From: JBAXPV01 sp037132075
GTDB lineage: Bacteria; Bacteroidota; Bacteroidia; Bacteroidales; CAIXZF01
Direction: 5' to 3'
Assembly (NCBI GenBank): GCA_037132075.1
Contig: JBAXPV010000031.1
Location: 1-41,671, forward strand
DNA length: 41,671 nt
The notes below the pieces were generated by a model that saw only the letters and a program-made list of their open reading frames with translations, had not been told where the DNA came from and made no database searches. A program made the translations under genes and the position numbers. Shown in pieces: positions 16,059-25,252 of this stretch (position 1 is its first letter; each line of letters begins with the position of its first letter).

Positions 16059-17312
16059 ATGATATATTTCCCATTCTTTTATTTTTTGGTATTACTTTGT
16101 TATTACTCTATTAGATATAAAATATTTAGTATTGGATCAATATTATTAATATTATATACATTGTCTTCTTTTTGCTCTATAGTTTTATATAATTTGGAAT
16201 TTCTGACATATAGAGATTCTGATATTAAAATTGAATCATGTATTTACTATTGTGGCATTTTAACTTTGTTTTTTTTACCATTTTTTTATAAAAATAATGG
16301 ATTTTTATTCAATCGAGATAAAACAAATCATAAATTATTTGGTATTATTTCTAAATCTCTTATTATTATTAATGTAGTTGCAATATTGTGTTCATTACAA
16401 TTTATACTGTTTGTTTTTACTCATAATCCAGGATCTTTCAAGATTGATGCAGCATCAACTCTAAGTAATTTGGGGTATTCTATTGGACCATTCGAAAGTT
16501 TAGGTTTTACCTTATTAGGATATTTTTCTGGGTTTTATATTGTCCTTTTGGTATTTTTCTTTTATTCATTAATCTTTTATAAGAATTCCAGAAAATTGAG
16601 TTTTCTGTTATTAATTTCATCAATGACTCCTATTGTAAATGGGATGCGTGTCGGTGGTCGTGTACAAATGACATATTGGATTTTGATTTTTTTTTCATGC
16701 TATATATTTTTTAAAAATCAGCTACCTGCTTCTGAAAAGAAGTATATCAGAAAGACATCTATGGTTGTTTTCTTGATTTTTATTCTATATTTTGCCTCTA
16801 TTACTATTTCAAGATTTTCAGATAGTTATTCATTTGGAAATGGACAAGGCGAAATAACAAGTATTATTGTATATTTGGGACAACCATTCATTAACTTTAA
16901 CAACTTATTTTCCGAATATGATTTTAATCAAATTAATTTGGCTCGAATATTTCCTATTACCTATGACATATTTAGCAATTATCGATTTGATTTAGAAATC
17001 TATAGGCAAACTATGCCATTTGATTCTACGCTATTTTATGGATTTTTAGGCGATTTTGTTTTTGATGTTGGTGTTGTTGGTACGATTATTTATGTAATAG
17101 GATATTTGTTTGTGTCTTTTACTATTAAACATATGAAAATTAGAGGTTCATATGAATTATATCAAATTCTTATCTTTTTTTTGTTATTGCAGATTCCATT
17201 GCATGGTTTATTTTTTTATAGCATATGGAATAAGACGGCGACGATTCCAGTTGGTGGTACTATTGTGATTTCTGCCTTGTTATTTGTTAATAGAAATCGA
17301 TATGAAGGATGA
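16059..17312 (+). CDS. wzy: O-antigen polymerase (Wzy-like)
   Basis: This 417-aa protein is very hydrophobic, with about 10-12 membrane segments and a large loop at about residues 270-340 (containing LARIFPITYDIF). Low-similarity Wzy-like polymerases join lipid-linked repeat units in the periplasm and look like this. It contains RVGGRVQMTYW after membrane segment 5 or 6, an arginine/glycine patch typical of oligosaccharide repeat unit polymerases. Its 3' end overlaps the next gene by 11 bp. Confidence 0.82.
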   Translation: MIYFPFFYFLVLLCYYSIRYKIFSIGSILLILYTLSSFCSIVLYNLEFLTYRDSDIKIESCIYYCGILTLFFLPFFYKNNGFLFNRDKTNHKLFGIISKSLIIINVVAILCSLQFILFVFTHNPGSFKIDAASTLSNLGYSIGPFESLGFTLLGYFSGFYIVLLVFFFYSLIFYKNSRKLSFLLLISSMTPIVNGMRVGGRVQMTYWILIFFSCYIFFKNQLPASEKKYIRKTSMVVFLIFILYFASITISRFSDSYSFGNGQGEITSIIVYLGQPFINFNNLFSEYDFNQINLARIFPITYDIFSNYRFDLEIYRQTMPFDSTLFYGFLGDFVFDVGVVGTIIYVIGYLFVSFTIKHMKIRGSYELYQILIFFLLLQIPLHGLFFYSIWNKTATIPVGGTIVISALLFVNRNRYEG

Positions 17313-18180
17313 TATTTGGGTTTCAATTATTATCGTTAATTTTAGCACGAAGGAATTAACAGCGCGTTGTATTCAATCCATAATTGACTGTTCAGTTAAA
17401 TTCTCTTATGAGATAATTGTTGTGGATAATAATTCGAGTGATAATAGTGTGGAATTTCTAAGAAAGTATTTTTCTAATATTACCATAATTTCAATGGCAG
17501 AAAATTTGGGATTTGGTAGTGGCAATAATTTTGGTGTCAAGGTTGCAAAAGGGAGATTCATTTTGTTATTGAATTCTGATACTATTTTTATTGCGGATAT
17601 ATTATCTTCATTTATTGCATTTCATTTGAATAGCAATGTTTCTAATATTGGCGTCTTAGGATCTCTAATGATATCTGAAGAATTTGATATAGTACATTCT
17701 TTTGGGAATTTTCCCGCAATTTTGAGATATGGAAAAAAATTTGATAAACAGAGGAAGGAATCGTCCATAATTAGAGAGATTGAATCTAATTATTATTCCA
17801 GAGTTGATATTGTATCAGGTGCTAATATGTTTATGGAAAGAGAATTGTTTATTAGCTTAAATGGGTTTGATTCTAATATTTTTCTGTACGAAGAAGAACT
17901 TGATTTACAATATAGAATGAATTTGAATAATCTTTATTCTTTTATTATAAACGAACGTGGAATTATTCACTTAGAAGGAAAATCATCGTCAAATTATTTT
18001 AAAAGGAAACATAGTTTTATTAGTTTAGCCTATGTAGTGAGAAAGCATATGCCATTTATTATATACATGATTCATAGAATTCAATGGGCAATATATGCAA
18101 TGATTTTTTTCAAAAATATAAAAATTGGTTTCAATGAAAAATTGAAATATTTAAAATTAGTATTATCTAAAATATCGTAG
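17302..18180 (+). CDS. Family 2 glycosyltransferase
   Basis: This GT-A fold protein of about 292 aa starts VSIIIVNFSTKELTARCIQS and has VVDNNSSDNS, the metal-binding LLNSDT, GANMFMERELF and the late acidic motif EEELDLQYRM, all typical of rhamnosyltransferase-like GT2 enzymes. I prefer ATG 17302; TTG 17284 would add six residues. It overlaps wzy by 11 bp. Substrate cannot be read from sequence. Confidence 0.87.
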   Translation: MKDDIWVSIIIVNFSTKELTARCIQSIIDCSVKFSYEIIVVDNNSSDNSVEFLRKYFSNITIISMAENLGFGSGNNFGVKVAKGRFILLLNSDTIFIADILSSFIAFHLNSNVSNIGVLGSLMISEEFDIVHSFGNFPAILRYGKKFDKQRKESSIIREIESNYYSRVDIVSGANMFMERELFISLNGFDSNIFLYEEELDLQYRMNLNNLYSFIINERGIIHLEGKSSSNYFKRKHSFISLAYVVRKHMPFIIYMIHRIQWAIYAMIFFKNIKIGFNEKLKYLKLVLSKIS

Positions 18181-18193
18181 AAAGTTTTATCTT

Positions 18194-19057
18194 ATGGTTT
18201 TCATTCTTAATGTCATTAATTTGTTGTTTCAAAAATTCAGACTTATTCTCTATACGTTATGGACTCTATTCAAACATGAAATCCCAAAGAATGAATTGTG
18301 TCTGCGTATAGATGTTGTTATTTTAGTTATTGAAAAAGACCTTGAAATATTACCTTTGTGCATTGAAGGTATAAAAATTAATGTTATTCATAACATTGAA
18401 AATATATATATTGTGGCTCCTGAAATAGAATCAATCAAGCAATTTTGTAGAAGTAATAATTTGGTTTATGTTTGTGAAAATGAGGTTTTAGGGTATTCAC
18501 CTGACAAGATTAATTACTTTGTGCATAATAATTTTAATAGGAGTGGGTGGATTTTTCAACAACTTGTAAAATTGTCTGGAAAGGTAGGGACTGCAAGATA
18601 TTATTTGGTTATTGATTCTGATCATATTTTGTTATCACCACATTCGTTCATAACTGATGATAATTTGATGATATTTTATCAATCAAGTGAATTTCATTTT
18701 CAGTACTATAAAATGAACCGACAACTTATTGGCAGTTATAGAAATTCATTATTTTCATTTGTATCTCATAAAATGCTTTTTGACAAAGAAGAAATTCATC
18801 GCTTGCATTCTGAAATAGAAAAGAACCATAGAAATATTTTTCAATGGGATGAAATTATTATTTCCAATCTTGATAAAAAGGAAATGTCATGTTTCTCTGA
18901 ATTTGAGCTTTATGGCAATTATATTAGTAGAAAGCAGAAAATTTCATTTCCATGGAGGCAAAAATCACTTAGAAAAGATAAATTTATGGCTTATAATGAT
19001 CTTAAAAAAAGATATGCAAAATATTGGAGTGTCACATTTCCTTCATATTTAAATTAG
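18194..19057 (+). CDS. DUF6492 family protein (glycosyltransferase-like)
   Basis: This 287-aa protein has the DUF6492 pattern: DVVILVIEKDLEILPLCIEG, then IYIVAPE, RSGWIFQQLVKLSG, YYLVIDSDHILL (a DxD-like site), SFVSHKMLF and FSEFELYGNYI. These proteins occur in polysaccharide loci and probably have a GT-A-like fold. The first 35 or so residues are hydrophobic and may anchor the protein in the membrane. It follows the GT2 gene by 13 bp and is the last gene before a transposon-rich gap. Confidence 0.82.
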   Translation: MVFILNVINLLFQKFRLILYTLWTLFKHEIPKNELCLRIDVVILVIEKDLEILPLCIEGIKINVIHNIENIYIVAPEIESIKQFCRSNNLVYVCENEVLGYSPDKINYFVHNNFNRSGWIFQQLVKLSGKVGTARYYLVIDSDHILLSPHSFITDDNLMIFYQSSEFHFQYYKMNRQLIGSYRNSLFSFVSHKMLFDKEEIHRLHSEIEKNHRNIFQWDEIIISNLDKKEMSCFSEFELYGNYISRKQKISFPWRQKSLRKDKFMAYNDLKKRYAKYWSVTFPSYLN

Positions 19058-19114
19058 CAGCTTTCATATATAGGCTGTTCATACAAATAGTTGACATAAA
19101 GAGCACATTTTATA

Positions 19115-19322
19115 TCACTAGCGTTGCTTTGTTTTTAAAGACCAATATTTTTCACCATGTCGCAGTTTCTTAATCAATGGATATCAAGTTGTTACAGATA
19201 GCGCTCTTGTTAATCAAATTTTAAAACTATTTCAAATCAATGATCGATAATATTCCTCTGAAAACCACTATTATTAAGCACTATAGAGGTTAATTCGAAT
19301 CAATAACGCAACGCTTGTGATA
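19115..19322 (+). mobile_element. 208-bp MITE-like repeat, left copy
   Basis: It matches the reverse complement of 20600-20807 at all but one of 208 positions by eye (one C/T difference near 19154). Its ends are imperfect inverted repeats, TCACTAGCGTTGC and GCAACGCTTGTGA. No coding capacity is visible. No clear target duplication flanks this copy. Confidence 0.85.
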
Positions 19323-19452
19323 TTAAATAATTTGTGTTAAATGTGGTTTTATATTACATAATTAGCATTACGTGTTTTATTAAAGATTAATTTTATAACA
19401 CATAATATTGATGGTTTATAAAGGGAAATATCCATAACAAATTGAATCTATT

Positions 19453-19560
19453 CGAAATTTGATGAGAAAAACCGTTACAATTTCAACTTGATGTTCATAT
19501 ATTAAGAAACTCCGAAATTGGGCAAAATAGTACTTATGAAAATCGACGCGATGCTAGTGA
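19453..19560. mobile_element. Diverged third copy of the 208-bp repeat
   Basis: GAAATTTGATGAGAAA...CGTTACAATTTCAACTTGATGTTC, then ATTAAGAAACTCCGA and the end GATGCTAGTGA align, with many differences, to the right half of the 208-bp repeat (same orientation as the right copy). It shows the family has been present long enough to diverge. Confidence 0.6.
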
Positions 19561-19568
19561 TCTTATAT

Positions 19569-19890
19569 AGAGCACCTCTAAAAGCATGATTTTTTAATAA
19601 CCTATTAGTAACTATCATAATATCAATACTATATTCTGTATTTATTGCTTAATATTGATCAATACACAGAAAGATGAGCAATAAAAAACCATTTAGTTTA
19701 TTTGATGACCAATTTCGACTTGAAAAGATAAGCACATTGAATGATCCATTGTTGAGATTGAACAGTATTATTCGTTGGGAAAAGACTTAAGACCCATTAT
19801 TGACAATGCCTTTCCGGTTAATAATCCATCAAAGGGAGGCAATCCGAACTATGACCGTGTTATGATGTTTAAAAGTAAGCGTCCGGTCTG
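19569..19890 (+). mobile_element. IS5-family remnant with 5' end of transposase
   Basis: The end AGAGCACCTCTAAAA lies at 19569. From ATG 19674 the translation is MSNKKPFSLFDDQFRLEKIS, then LNDPLLRLNSIIRW; a frameshift near 19788 is needed to continue with LRPIIDNAFP and NPNYDRVMMFK, the N-terminal block of IS5-group transposases. The rest is missing. It is the same family as the remnants at 12577 and 22722. Confidence 0.72.
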
Positions 19891-19948
19891 ATGCATATTG
19901 CCTAACATAATTGCCTGGTATAGGTTTGCAGGTTCAAATATACGAACC

Positions 19949-20247
19949 ATGAGCAACCAACCAAACTACAGCAAGAGATGTTCAGCATCATTGCGGATTT
20001 TCAACAAAGTGGGCTTACACGGATTGCCTTCTGTGAGCAGAAAAATATAGCAGTTGCCAAATTCTATTACTGGCAGAATAAGTTGCGGGAACATACAAGT
20101 GATACACCAAACGGGTTTATCCGTTTAACTCCTGGCAAAGGTCAACGATCGACTGATTATCTGACACCGATAGTCATGCAATACCCCATTGGCGTGAGTT
20201 TGCAGCTTCCTGCCGGTACTCCTATCGCAACACTCAGGACTTTTTAA
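19949..20247 (+). pseudogene. IS66-family TnpA-like (orf1) remnant
   Basis: Translation from 19978 gives MFSIIADFQQSGLTRIAFCE, then QKNIAVAKFYYWQNKLRE, the small IS66 accessory protein. The likely original start (MSNQP at 19949) is out of frame by one base, so the gene is broken at its N-terminus. The left part of the IS is gone. Confidence 0.75.
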
Positions 20248-20264
20248 GCCTGGCTTAAAAGGGG

Positions 20265-20352
20265 ATGTTTACCTTAGGATCTGCCAACTGTTACTATTTG
20301 TATAGGCAACCTAGCGATATGCGTAAGAGTTTTGATGCACTTTGTTTATTGG
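20265..20352 (+). pseudogene. IS66-family TnpB (orf2), 5' fragment
   Basis: ATG 20265 encodes MFTLGSANCYYLYRQPSDMR, then KSFDALCLL, the N-terminus of IS66 Orf2 (about 118 aa when complete), and then leaves homology. The fragment at 22810 begins at the same MRKSFDALCL point. From 20353 to 20599 I see no gene or recognisable repeat. Confidence 0.75.
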
Positions 20353-20599
20353 AGAGGAGCCCTATAGTAGAAACTTTTTAGGAATAGAATGGGGTTTTGA
20401 ATTTTGACATATGCTATTTTTATAGTATCTTATTGTTTTGGTTGATGGTAGTATAGAAATATTGGATATAAAGTGTTATATTCTGAAGAAATAAGTTGTT
20501 TGATATTTGAATTTGTGTTATTTCCAGATAGTTCTAGGAAGATTTATTTAGAACATTGAAATGAATATAGAATTCTAGGATAATATTTTTAAAAGTTAT

Positions 20600-20807
20600 T
20601 ATCACAAGCGTTGCGTTATTGATTCGAATTAACCTCTATAGTGCTTAATAATAGTGGTTTTCAGAGGAATATTATCGATCATTGATTTGAAATAGTTTTA
20701 AAATTTGATTAACAAGAGCGCTATCTGTAACAACTTGATATCCATTGATTAAGAAACTGCGACATGGTAAAAAATATTGGTCTTTAAAAACAAAGCAACG
20801 CTAGTGA
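20600..20807 (-). mobile_element. 208-bp MITE-like repeat, right copy
   Basis: Inverted copy of 19115-19322. It is flanked on both sides by GTTATTA, a plausible 7-bp target duplication, which supports transposition of this unit on its own rather than simple inversion of a segment. It ends 64 bp upstream of the fucosyltransferase start and could affect its expression. Confidence 0.85.
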
Positions 20808-20871
20808 GTTATTATTATGAAATAGTCTTTCTGAGTTGTATAGTAAATAGAATTATTTTATTTAAGAAATT

Positions 20872-21750
20872 GTGATTATTGTTAAAATATCGGGAGGTTT
20901 AGGCAACCAACTTTTTCAGTATTGTTTTGGTAAGTATCTTGAAGAGTTACTTAGTGTTACTATTAAATTTGATATTCAGACAGTTGTAAAGAATAGAGAC
21001 TTTACAATAAGAAATTTTGAATTAGGGTTTTTAAATAATAGTATTTCAATCGCATCACCAGATGAAATCAGCAGGTTAAAGATTTTTGGAAGGATTTTCC
21101 TTTATAGACTTGAAAGAAAAATTGTTCAAAGATTTCCTGGTTTATCTAATACTCAATTTGTTGAATATTTGTTTAATAGCGATAAGCAATTTAAATATTT
21201 TAAGGATAATTGCTATTATGATGGATATTGGCAAATGTATAAATACATTAACGGTATTGAAAAATCAATACTACGTGAAATAAATTTAAATAATTTATTG
21301 TCAAGAACCAATGTAGATTTATTACATGAAATTCAAAATTGCGAATCAGTAAGTATTCACATTAGACGCGGGGATTATTTGTCTGTAAAATCTAATTCTA
21401 ATTTATTTTATAGTTGTGATAGAAAATATTTTGAACAAGCAATTAATATTATTAGGAAATATAATTCAGAGTCGAGATTTTATATTTTCAGTGATGATAT
21501 TAACTGGGCCAAGGCTAACATTGTAGCACATGACTGTTTTTATGTGTCGGGCAATAATGCATTGGTGGATTTGTATCTAATGAGCCATTGTAAGCATAAT
21601 ATTATTGCAAATAGTACATTTAGCTGGTGGGGAGCTTGGTTAAATGAGAATAGGAATAAGATAGTTATTGCACCGAAGCAATGGTATAAGGGAACTAAAT
21701 TGAACGAAACTACAAAAAATCTTATCCCAGATGAATGGAAAAGGATTTAA
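20872..21750 (+). CDS. Alpha-1,2-fucosyltransferase (GT11)
   Basis: This 292-aa GT11 enzyme has the N-terminal motif GGLGNQLFQYCFGKYL (residues 8-23), the GDP-fucose-binding motif HIRRGDY at about 163-169, and the C-terminal STFSWWGAWLN. It would transfer L-fucose from GDP-fucose to a galactose or similar acceptor of the repeat unit. The start is GTG 20872 with the family-typical MIIVKISGG beginning. It pairs logically with GDP-L-fucose synthase at 5761 and the salvage genes at 25-28 kb. Confidence 0.9.
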   Translation: MIIVKISGGLGNQLFQYCFGKYLEELLSVTIKFDIQTVVKNRDFTIRNFELGFLNNSISIASPDEISRLKIFGRIFLYRLERKIVQRFPGLSNTQFVEYLFNSDKQFKYFKDNCYYDGYWQMYKYINGIEKSILREINLNNLLSRTNVDLLHEIQNCESVSIHIRRGDYLSVKSNSNLFYSCDRKYFEQAINIIRKYNSESRFYIFSDDINWAKANIVAHDCFYVSGNNALVDLYLMSHCKHNIIANSTFSWWGAWLNENRNKIVIAPKQWYKGTKLNETTKNLIPDEWKRI

Positions 21751-21844
21751 CTTACAGAGGGTAAGTTATTGTGTTCTTTTGTATATATTTGACTGTTGGC
21801 TGGTGTCATAATCGTCCCTTATTATTGGAATAAAGGGAGTTTAT

Positions 21845-22627
21845 TTGGAAAGGATGACTCAAAGACTTAAAATTAGTGTTATAATACCTGCTTACAATTG
21901 CGAGGATAAAATAGTAGGTGCAATACAATCAGCAATTGCGCAAACATATCCTGTTTTTGAGATCATTGTAATTAACGATGGATCAACTGACAACACCTTA
22001 ACCGTTATAAGGAATATTGCAAATAATTGGGCCTTTCTACCTTCACTTTGTATTTTGGATCAAGTTAATCAGGGTCAATCTATGGCTAGAAATAGCGGAA
22101 TTAATTCCTCGAAAGGTGATTGGATTGCTTTTTTAGATGCAGATGATGTGTGGTTGCCTGAAAAGATTGAAAAACAGATTAATGTTCTTAAGGAAAATCC
22201 TAATGTTGTTATAATTGGGACTGGTATTCTTTCTTCAAATTATAATGTATCACATGTTAAGGTTTCTTTTAACGCAATGTTATTTAGAAATGTTTTCAAT
22301 ACATCATCAGTTCTTGTAAAAAAATCTGAAATGCCTGCGGAATACTTTGATAAGGGAATGCGGTATGCGGAAGATTTCAGAGTTTGGATTCAGATTGTTA
22401 GATCAAAAGAGGGAATTGTTTTAAACGAAGGTCTAATTAAATATGCTACAAATGAGAAAAGATTCAAACGGAATTCCCTTTCAACTAAATTGTGGCAAAT
22501 GGAGAAAGGAGAATTATCCAATTTTAATTTTCTATATAGACGTAATTATATAAATATATTTACGTATGGTATTGTATCCGTCTACTCTTTAATGAAGTTT
22601 TTAAGACGTGTTTTATTAAGTTTGTAG
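21845..22627 (+). CDS. Family 2 glycosyltransferase
   Basis: This roughly 260-aa GT-A protein has SVIIPAYNCEDKIVGAIQSA, VINDGSTDNT, ARNSGI, the metal-binding FLDADDVW and the downstream YAEDFRVW acidic motif. TTG 21845 has a GGGAG five bases upstream; ATG 21854 is an alternative start three codons later. Donor and acceptor are unknown. The C-terminal 30 residues are hydrophobic and basic, suggesting membrane contact. Confidence 0.87.
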   Translation: MERMTQRLKISVIIPAYNCEDKIVGAIQSAIAQTYPVFEIIVINDGSTDNTLTVIRNIANNWAFLPSLCILDQVNQGQSMARNSGINSSKGDWIAFLDADDVWLPEKIEKQINVLKENPNVVIIGTGILSSNYNVSHVKVSFNAMLFRNVFNTSSVLVKKSEMPAEYFDKGMRYAEDFRVWIQIVRSKEGIVLNEGLIKYATNEKRFKRNSLSTKLWQMEKGELSNFNFLYRRNYINIFTYGIVSVYSLMKFLRRVLLSL

Positions 22628-22721
22628 ATTATACTATTTTTCGTAAAAATTTAGTTTCTATTGATTTGAAATGTCAAAGAACATCATTGATATTTAGTGT
22701 GCATATGCCAAATTTTATTAA

Positions 22722-22765
22722 ACTATAGGGCACCTCCAATAACGGGTTTTTGAAAAAAATTGAGA
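22722..22765. mobile_element. IS5-family end fragment
   Basis: ACTATAGGGCACCTCCAATA and the following ACGGGTTTTTGAAAA match the reverse complement of the right end of the remnant at 12577-12926. It is a lone end with no transposase nearby. Confidence 0.6.
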
Positions 22766-22809
22766 CTAAACATTTCATTTGACTTTAAAATATTCAGGTT
22801 ACTACTGAC

Positions 22810-23127
22810 ATGCGCAAGAGTTTTGATGCTTTGTGTCTGGTGGTTGAAATGGGGATGGAACGTAATCCATTATCGGGTGAAGTTTTCATCTTTATTAATC
22901 GCCCCCGGAACCGGATGAAGTTATTGAGATGGGATTATGGGGGTTTTGTTTTGTATTACAAAAGGCTTGAAAGTGGCACTTTTGAGCTGCCAAAGGATGT
23001 TTTGAACGGTTCATCTGTGGTTAACAACTGGTCTCAGTTGGTAATGATGGTTCAGGGGATCTCCCTGCAACATATTCGAACAAGAAAGCGTTTTGCTGAA
23101 ACTAAAATGTTGATAAAAAAGGTCTGA
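22810..23127 (+). pseudogene. IS66-family TnpB (orf2) lacking its N-terminus
   Basis: MRKSFDALCLVVEMGMERNP, GEVFIFINRPRNRMKLLRWD and GGFVLYYKRLE are the body of IS66 Orf2. About 18 N-terminal residues present in complete family members are missing: upstream sequence is unrelated. The C-terminal end looks complete. The break is at the same codon as in the fragment at 20265. Confidence 0.8.
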
Positions 23128-23178
23128 AACATCAGGCCGAACGCTTACATATTAATTAAAGGTATTTTTTATCTGAGG

Positions 23179-24318
23179 ATGAAGAAGATTTGTTTTGTTG
23201 TAACATCTCCATTGATAATTCATTTTTTCTTTAGAAATCATTTTAAAGTATTAAGTGAGGAATTTGAGGTTTACTTGGTCGGAAATTTTAGTGAGGAAGA
23301 TGTTTTTTCCTTTTCCGAATATTCGATTGCAAATATTTGTAGTATTTCAATTTATCGAAAGATAAATCTAATTCACGATTTATTAGCGATTGTAAAATTG
23401 TACAAGTATTTTGTTAAAATGGACTTTGATACAATTCATTCAATCTCTCCCAAAGCTGGATTACTATCCTCAATTGCAGGAAGATTAGCTGGTATTAAGA
23501 TTAGGATTCACATTTTTACTGGTCAGATTTGGGCATCTAAGAAAGGTATTTATAGGGTTTTTTTAAAAATGTTTGATAAATTAATTGTTATAAATTCTAC
23601 GCACATCCTTGTCGATGGGCGCTCACAAAGAGAATTTCTTATCAATGAGAGAGTAATTAGCAATAATTCATTAATACTTGGAAATGGCTCCATTAGTGGA
23701 GTTGATATTAGACGGTTCAAATCAGATTCACGTTTAAGAAAGGAGTTAAGAAAAGAACTTCATATAGCTGAAGATACAGTTTTAGTGCTTTTTCTTGGAC
23801 GAATTAAAATGGATAAGGGAATCCTTGACTTAGTAAATGCATTTAAAAGGTTAATGGAAGAAAAGAGCGATGTTTTTCTTCTTATTGTTGGATATGATGA
23901 AGAAAATATGGTTTCAAATATAAGCTTATTACTTAAAGGACATGATCGATTTTTCTATTATGGACCTACTTCAAAACCAGAATCGATCCTTCCTGCTGCT
24001 GATATTTTTTGTCTGCCAAGTTATAGAGAGGGATTTGGAACAAGTATTCTGGAAGCATCATGTTGTAAATTGCCAGTAATATGTAGCGACATTTATGGTC
24101 TCTCAGATTCTGTAATTGACGGGACAACTGGGTTAAAATATGAAGTTAGGAATGCTACAAGTTTGTATAAGCAATTGTTAAAATTAGTGTTAAATGCGGA
24201 ATTGAGGAAAAGTTTAGGAGAAAATGGGCATGACTATGTTGTTAATAATTTTTCATCAGATATAATTTCAATTGAATGGTTGAAGTTTTATCGTAGTCTT
24301 TTTTTTAGCAAGATTTAA
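23179..24318 (+). CDS. Family 4 glycosyltransferase
   Basis: This 379-aa GT-B protein has an N-terminal acceptor domain with IHIFTGQIWASKKG and a C-terminal nucleotide-sugar domain with VLFLGRIKMDKGILDLVNAF, FYYGPTSKPESILPAADIFC and SYREGFGTSILEAS, the E-x7-E signature of retaining GT4 enzymes. It is a probable repeat-unit glycosyltransferase of the O-antigen/capsule. It is the last intact gene of the AT-rich centre. Confidence 0.88.
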   Translation: MKKICFVVTSPLIIHFFFRNHFKVLSEEFEVYLVGNFSEEDVFSFSEYSIANICSISIYRKINLIHDLLAIVKLYKYFVKMDFDTIHSISPKAGLLSSIAGRLAGIKIRIHIFTGQIWASKKGIYRVFLKMFDKLIVINSTHILVDGRSQREFLINERVISNNSLILGNGSISGVDIRRFKSDSRLRKELRKELHIAEDTVLVLFLGRIKMDKGILDLVNAFKRLMEEKSDVFLLIVGYDEENMVSNISLLLKGHDRFFYYGPTSKPESILPAADIFCLPSYREGFGTSILEASCCKLPVICSDIYGLSDSVIDGTTGLKYEVRNATSLYKQLLKLVLNAELRKSLGENGHDYVVNNFSSDIISIEWLKFYRSLFFSKI

Positions 24319-24630
24319 ATGACAATTCCAACAACTAAAATGAAGAATTCATTGATTGCATGGGTACTTAAGAACACAGTTTTCAAAAACGTAGCTTGGT
24401 AGGAATGATGTTAGTGGCGCTAAAACGGACTTCACTTTATTCATAACTTCTGCTTTACGCAATCTATGAATCTTTTTCAAATGATCCCCATACTAAAAAC
24501 CTCTACGAACACTTTCTGTCGATGATTTAAATGTACGTTAACAAGCATATTTAGGACACTAGTGAAAAATTTCAGATAATTTAGGTCCAAATTTTAGAAC
24601 ACCTCTGTTCCAAAATTGTAATTAATTTAT
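24319..24630. other. Decayed intergenic sequence, no gene seen
   Basis: No coding frame is convincing. An IS5-like TTTTAGAACACCTCTGTTCC near 24593-24612 may be another transposon end. Confidence 0.35.
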
Positions 24631-24906
24631 GGCGATAAAGAAAAGTAAATTTGACATTTTAATTGTAGGAACAGGTTTGTCAGGAGCAGTATTAGCGGAA
24701 CGTTTTGCAAATCATAGTAATTTGAAGGTTCTTGTCTCGAAAAGCGTGACTATGTTGGCGGTAACTGTTATGATTATATTGATGAAAATGGAATCCTAAT
24801 AAATAAGTATGGTGCACATTTATTTCATACAGAAGATGCTAATGTATGGACATATGTTCAGAAATTTAGTGAGTGGCAAAGATGGGATCATAAGGTTCTA
24901 GGCTAG
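24631..24906 (+). pseudogene. glf: UDP-galactopyranose mutase remnant
   Basis: ATG 24631 encodes KFDILIVGTGLSGAVLAERF, the FAD-binding start of UDP-galactopyranose mutase. A single-base loss near 24739 shifts the frame; after it the sequence reads EKRDYVGGNCYDYIDENGIL, INKYGAHLFHT and WTYVQKFSEWQRWDHKV. Homology ends at about 24900 with a stop. Roughly 90 of the usual 370 codons remain, so it is nonfunctional. It implies the locus once made galactofuranose. Confidence 0.85.
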
Positions 24907-24988
24907 TGTGTAGATATTATTATTTTAAGTTATTTGAGATGTTGGGTCCATAATGTGAAAGAGCGGCATAAGATTTCTTTCTAGAAAA

Positions 24989-25252
24989 TTGTTGCGCTTT
25001 ATAAATAGGGAGTTTAAAAGCAATTATTTTAAATTTCATATGTTAATTCATTGTAATCTATTGAATACGGACATCAGGTCAGACTTTGAGTGGTGTATTC
25101 TAAAGCAATCAGAAAGTTTGTTCAAGGCCCATCCAAATAGACGAAGTTTCCATGCAATCCCAACACCACTAGGCCAACATTTAAATCTGACGATTAGCTG
25201 GTTTATTGGATATATTCGTGAGTCAAAGTATTTAGAACAAGGTGAAAAATAA
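24989..25252 (+). pseudogene. Decayed WecA-like N-terminal fragment
   Basis: The segment at about 25126-25225 translates as AHPNRRSFHAIPTPLGQHLN then LTISWFIGYI, matching the HPNERSSHTIPTPRGGG...ISWFIGLI start of the WecA-like proteins at 36466 and 40683. The Gly-rich stretch has decayed and the rest of the enzyme is absent. The upstream part of the open frame is not recognisable. Confidence 0.65.
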
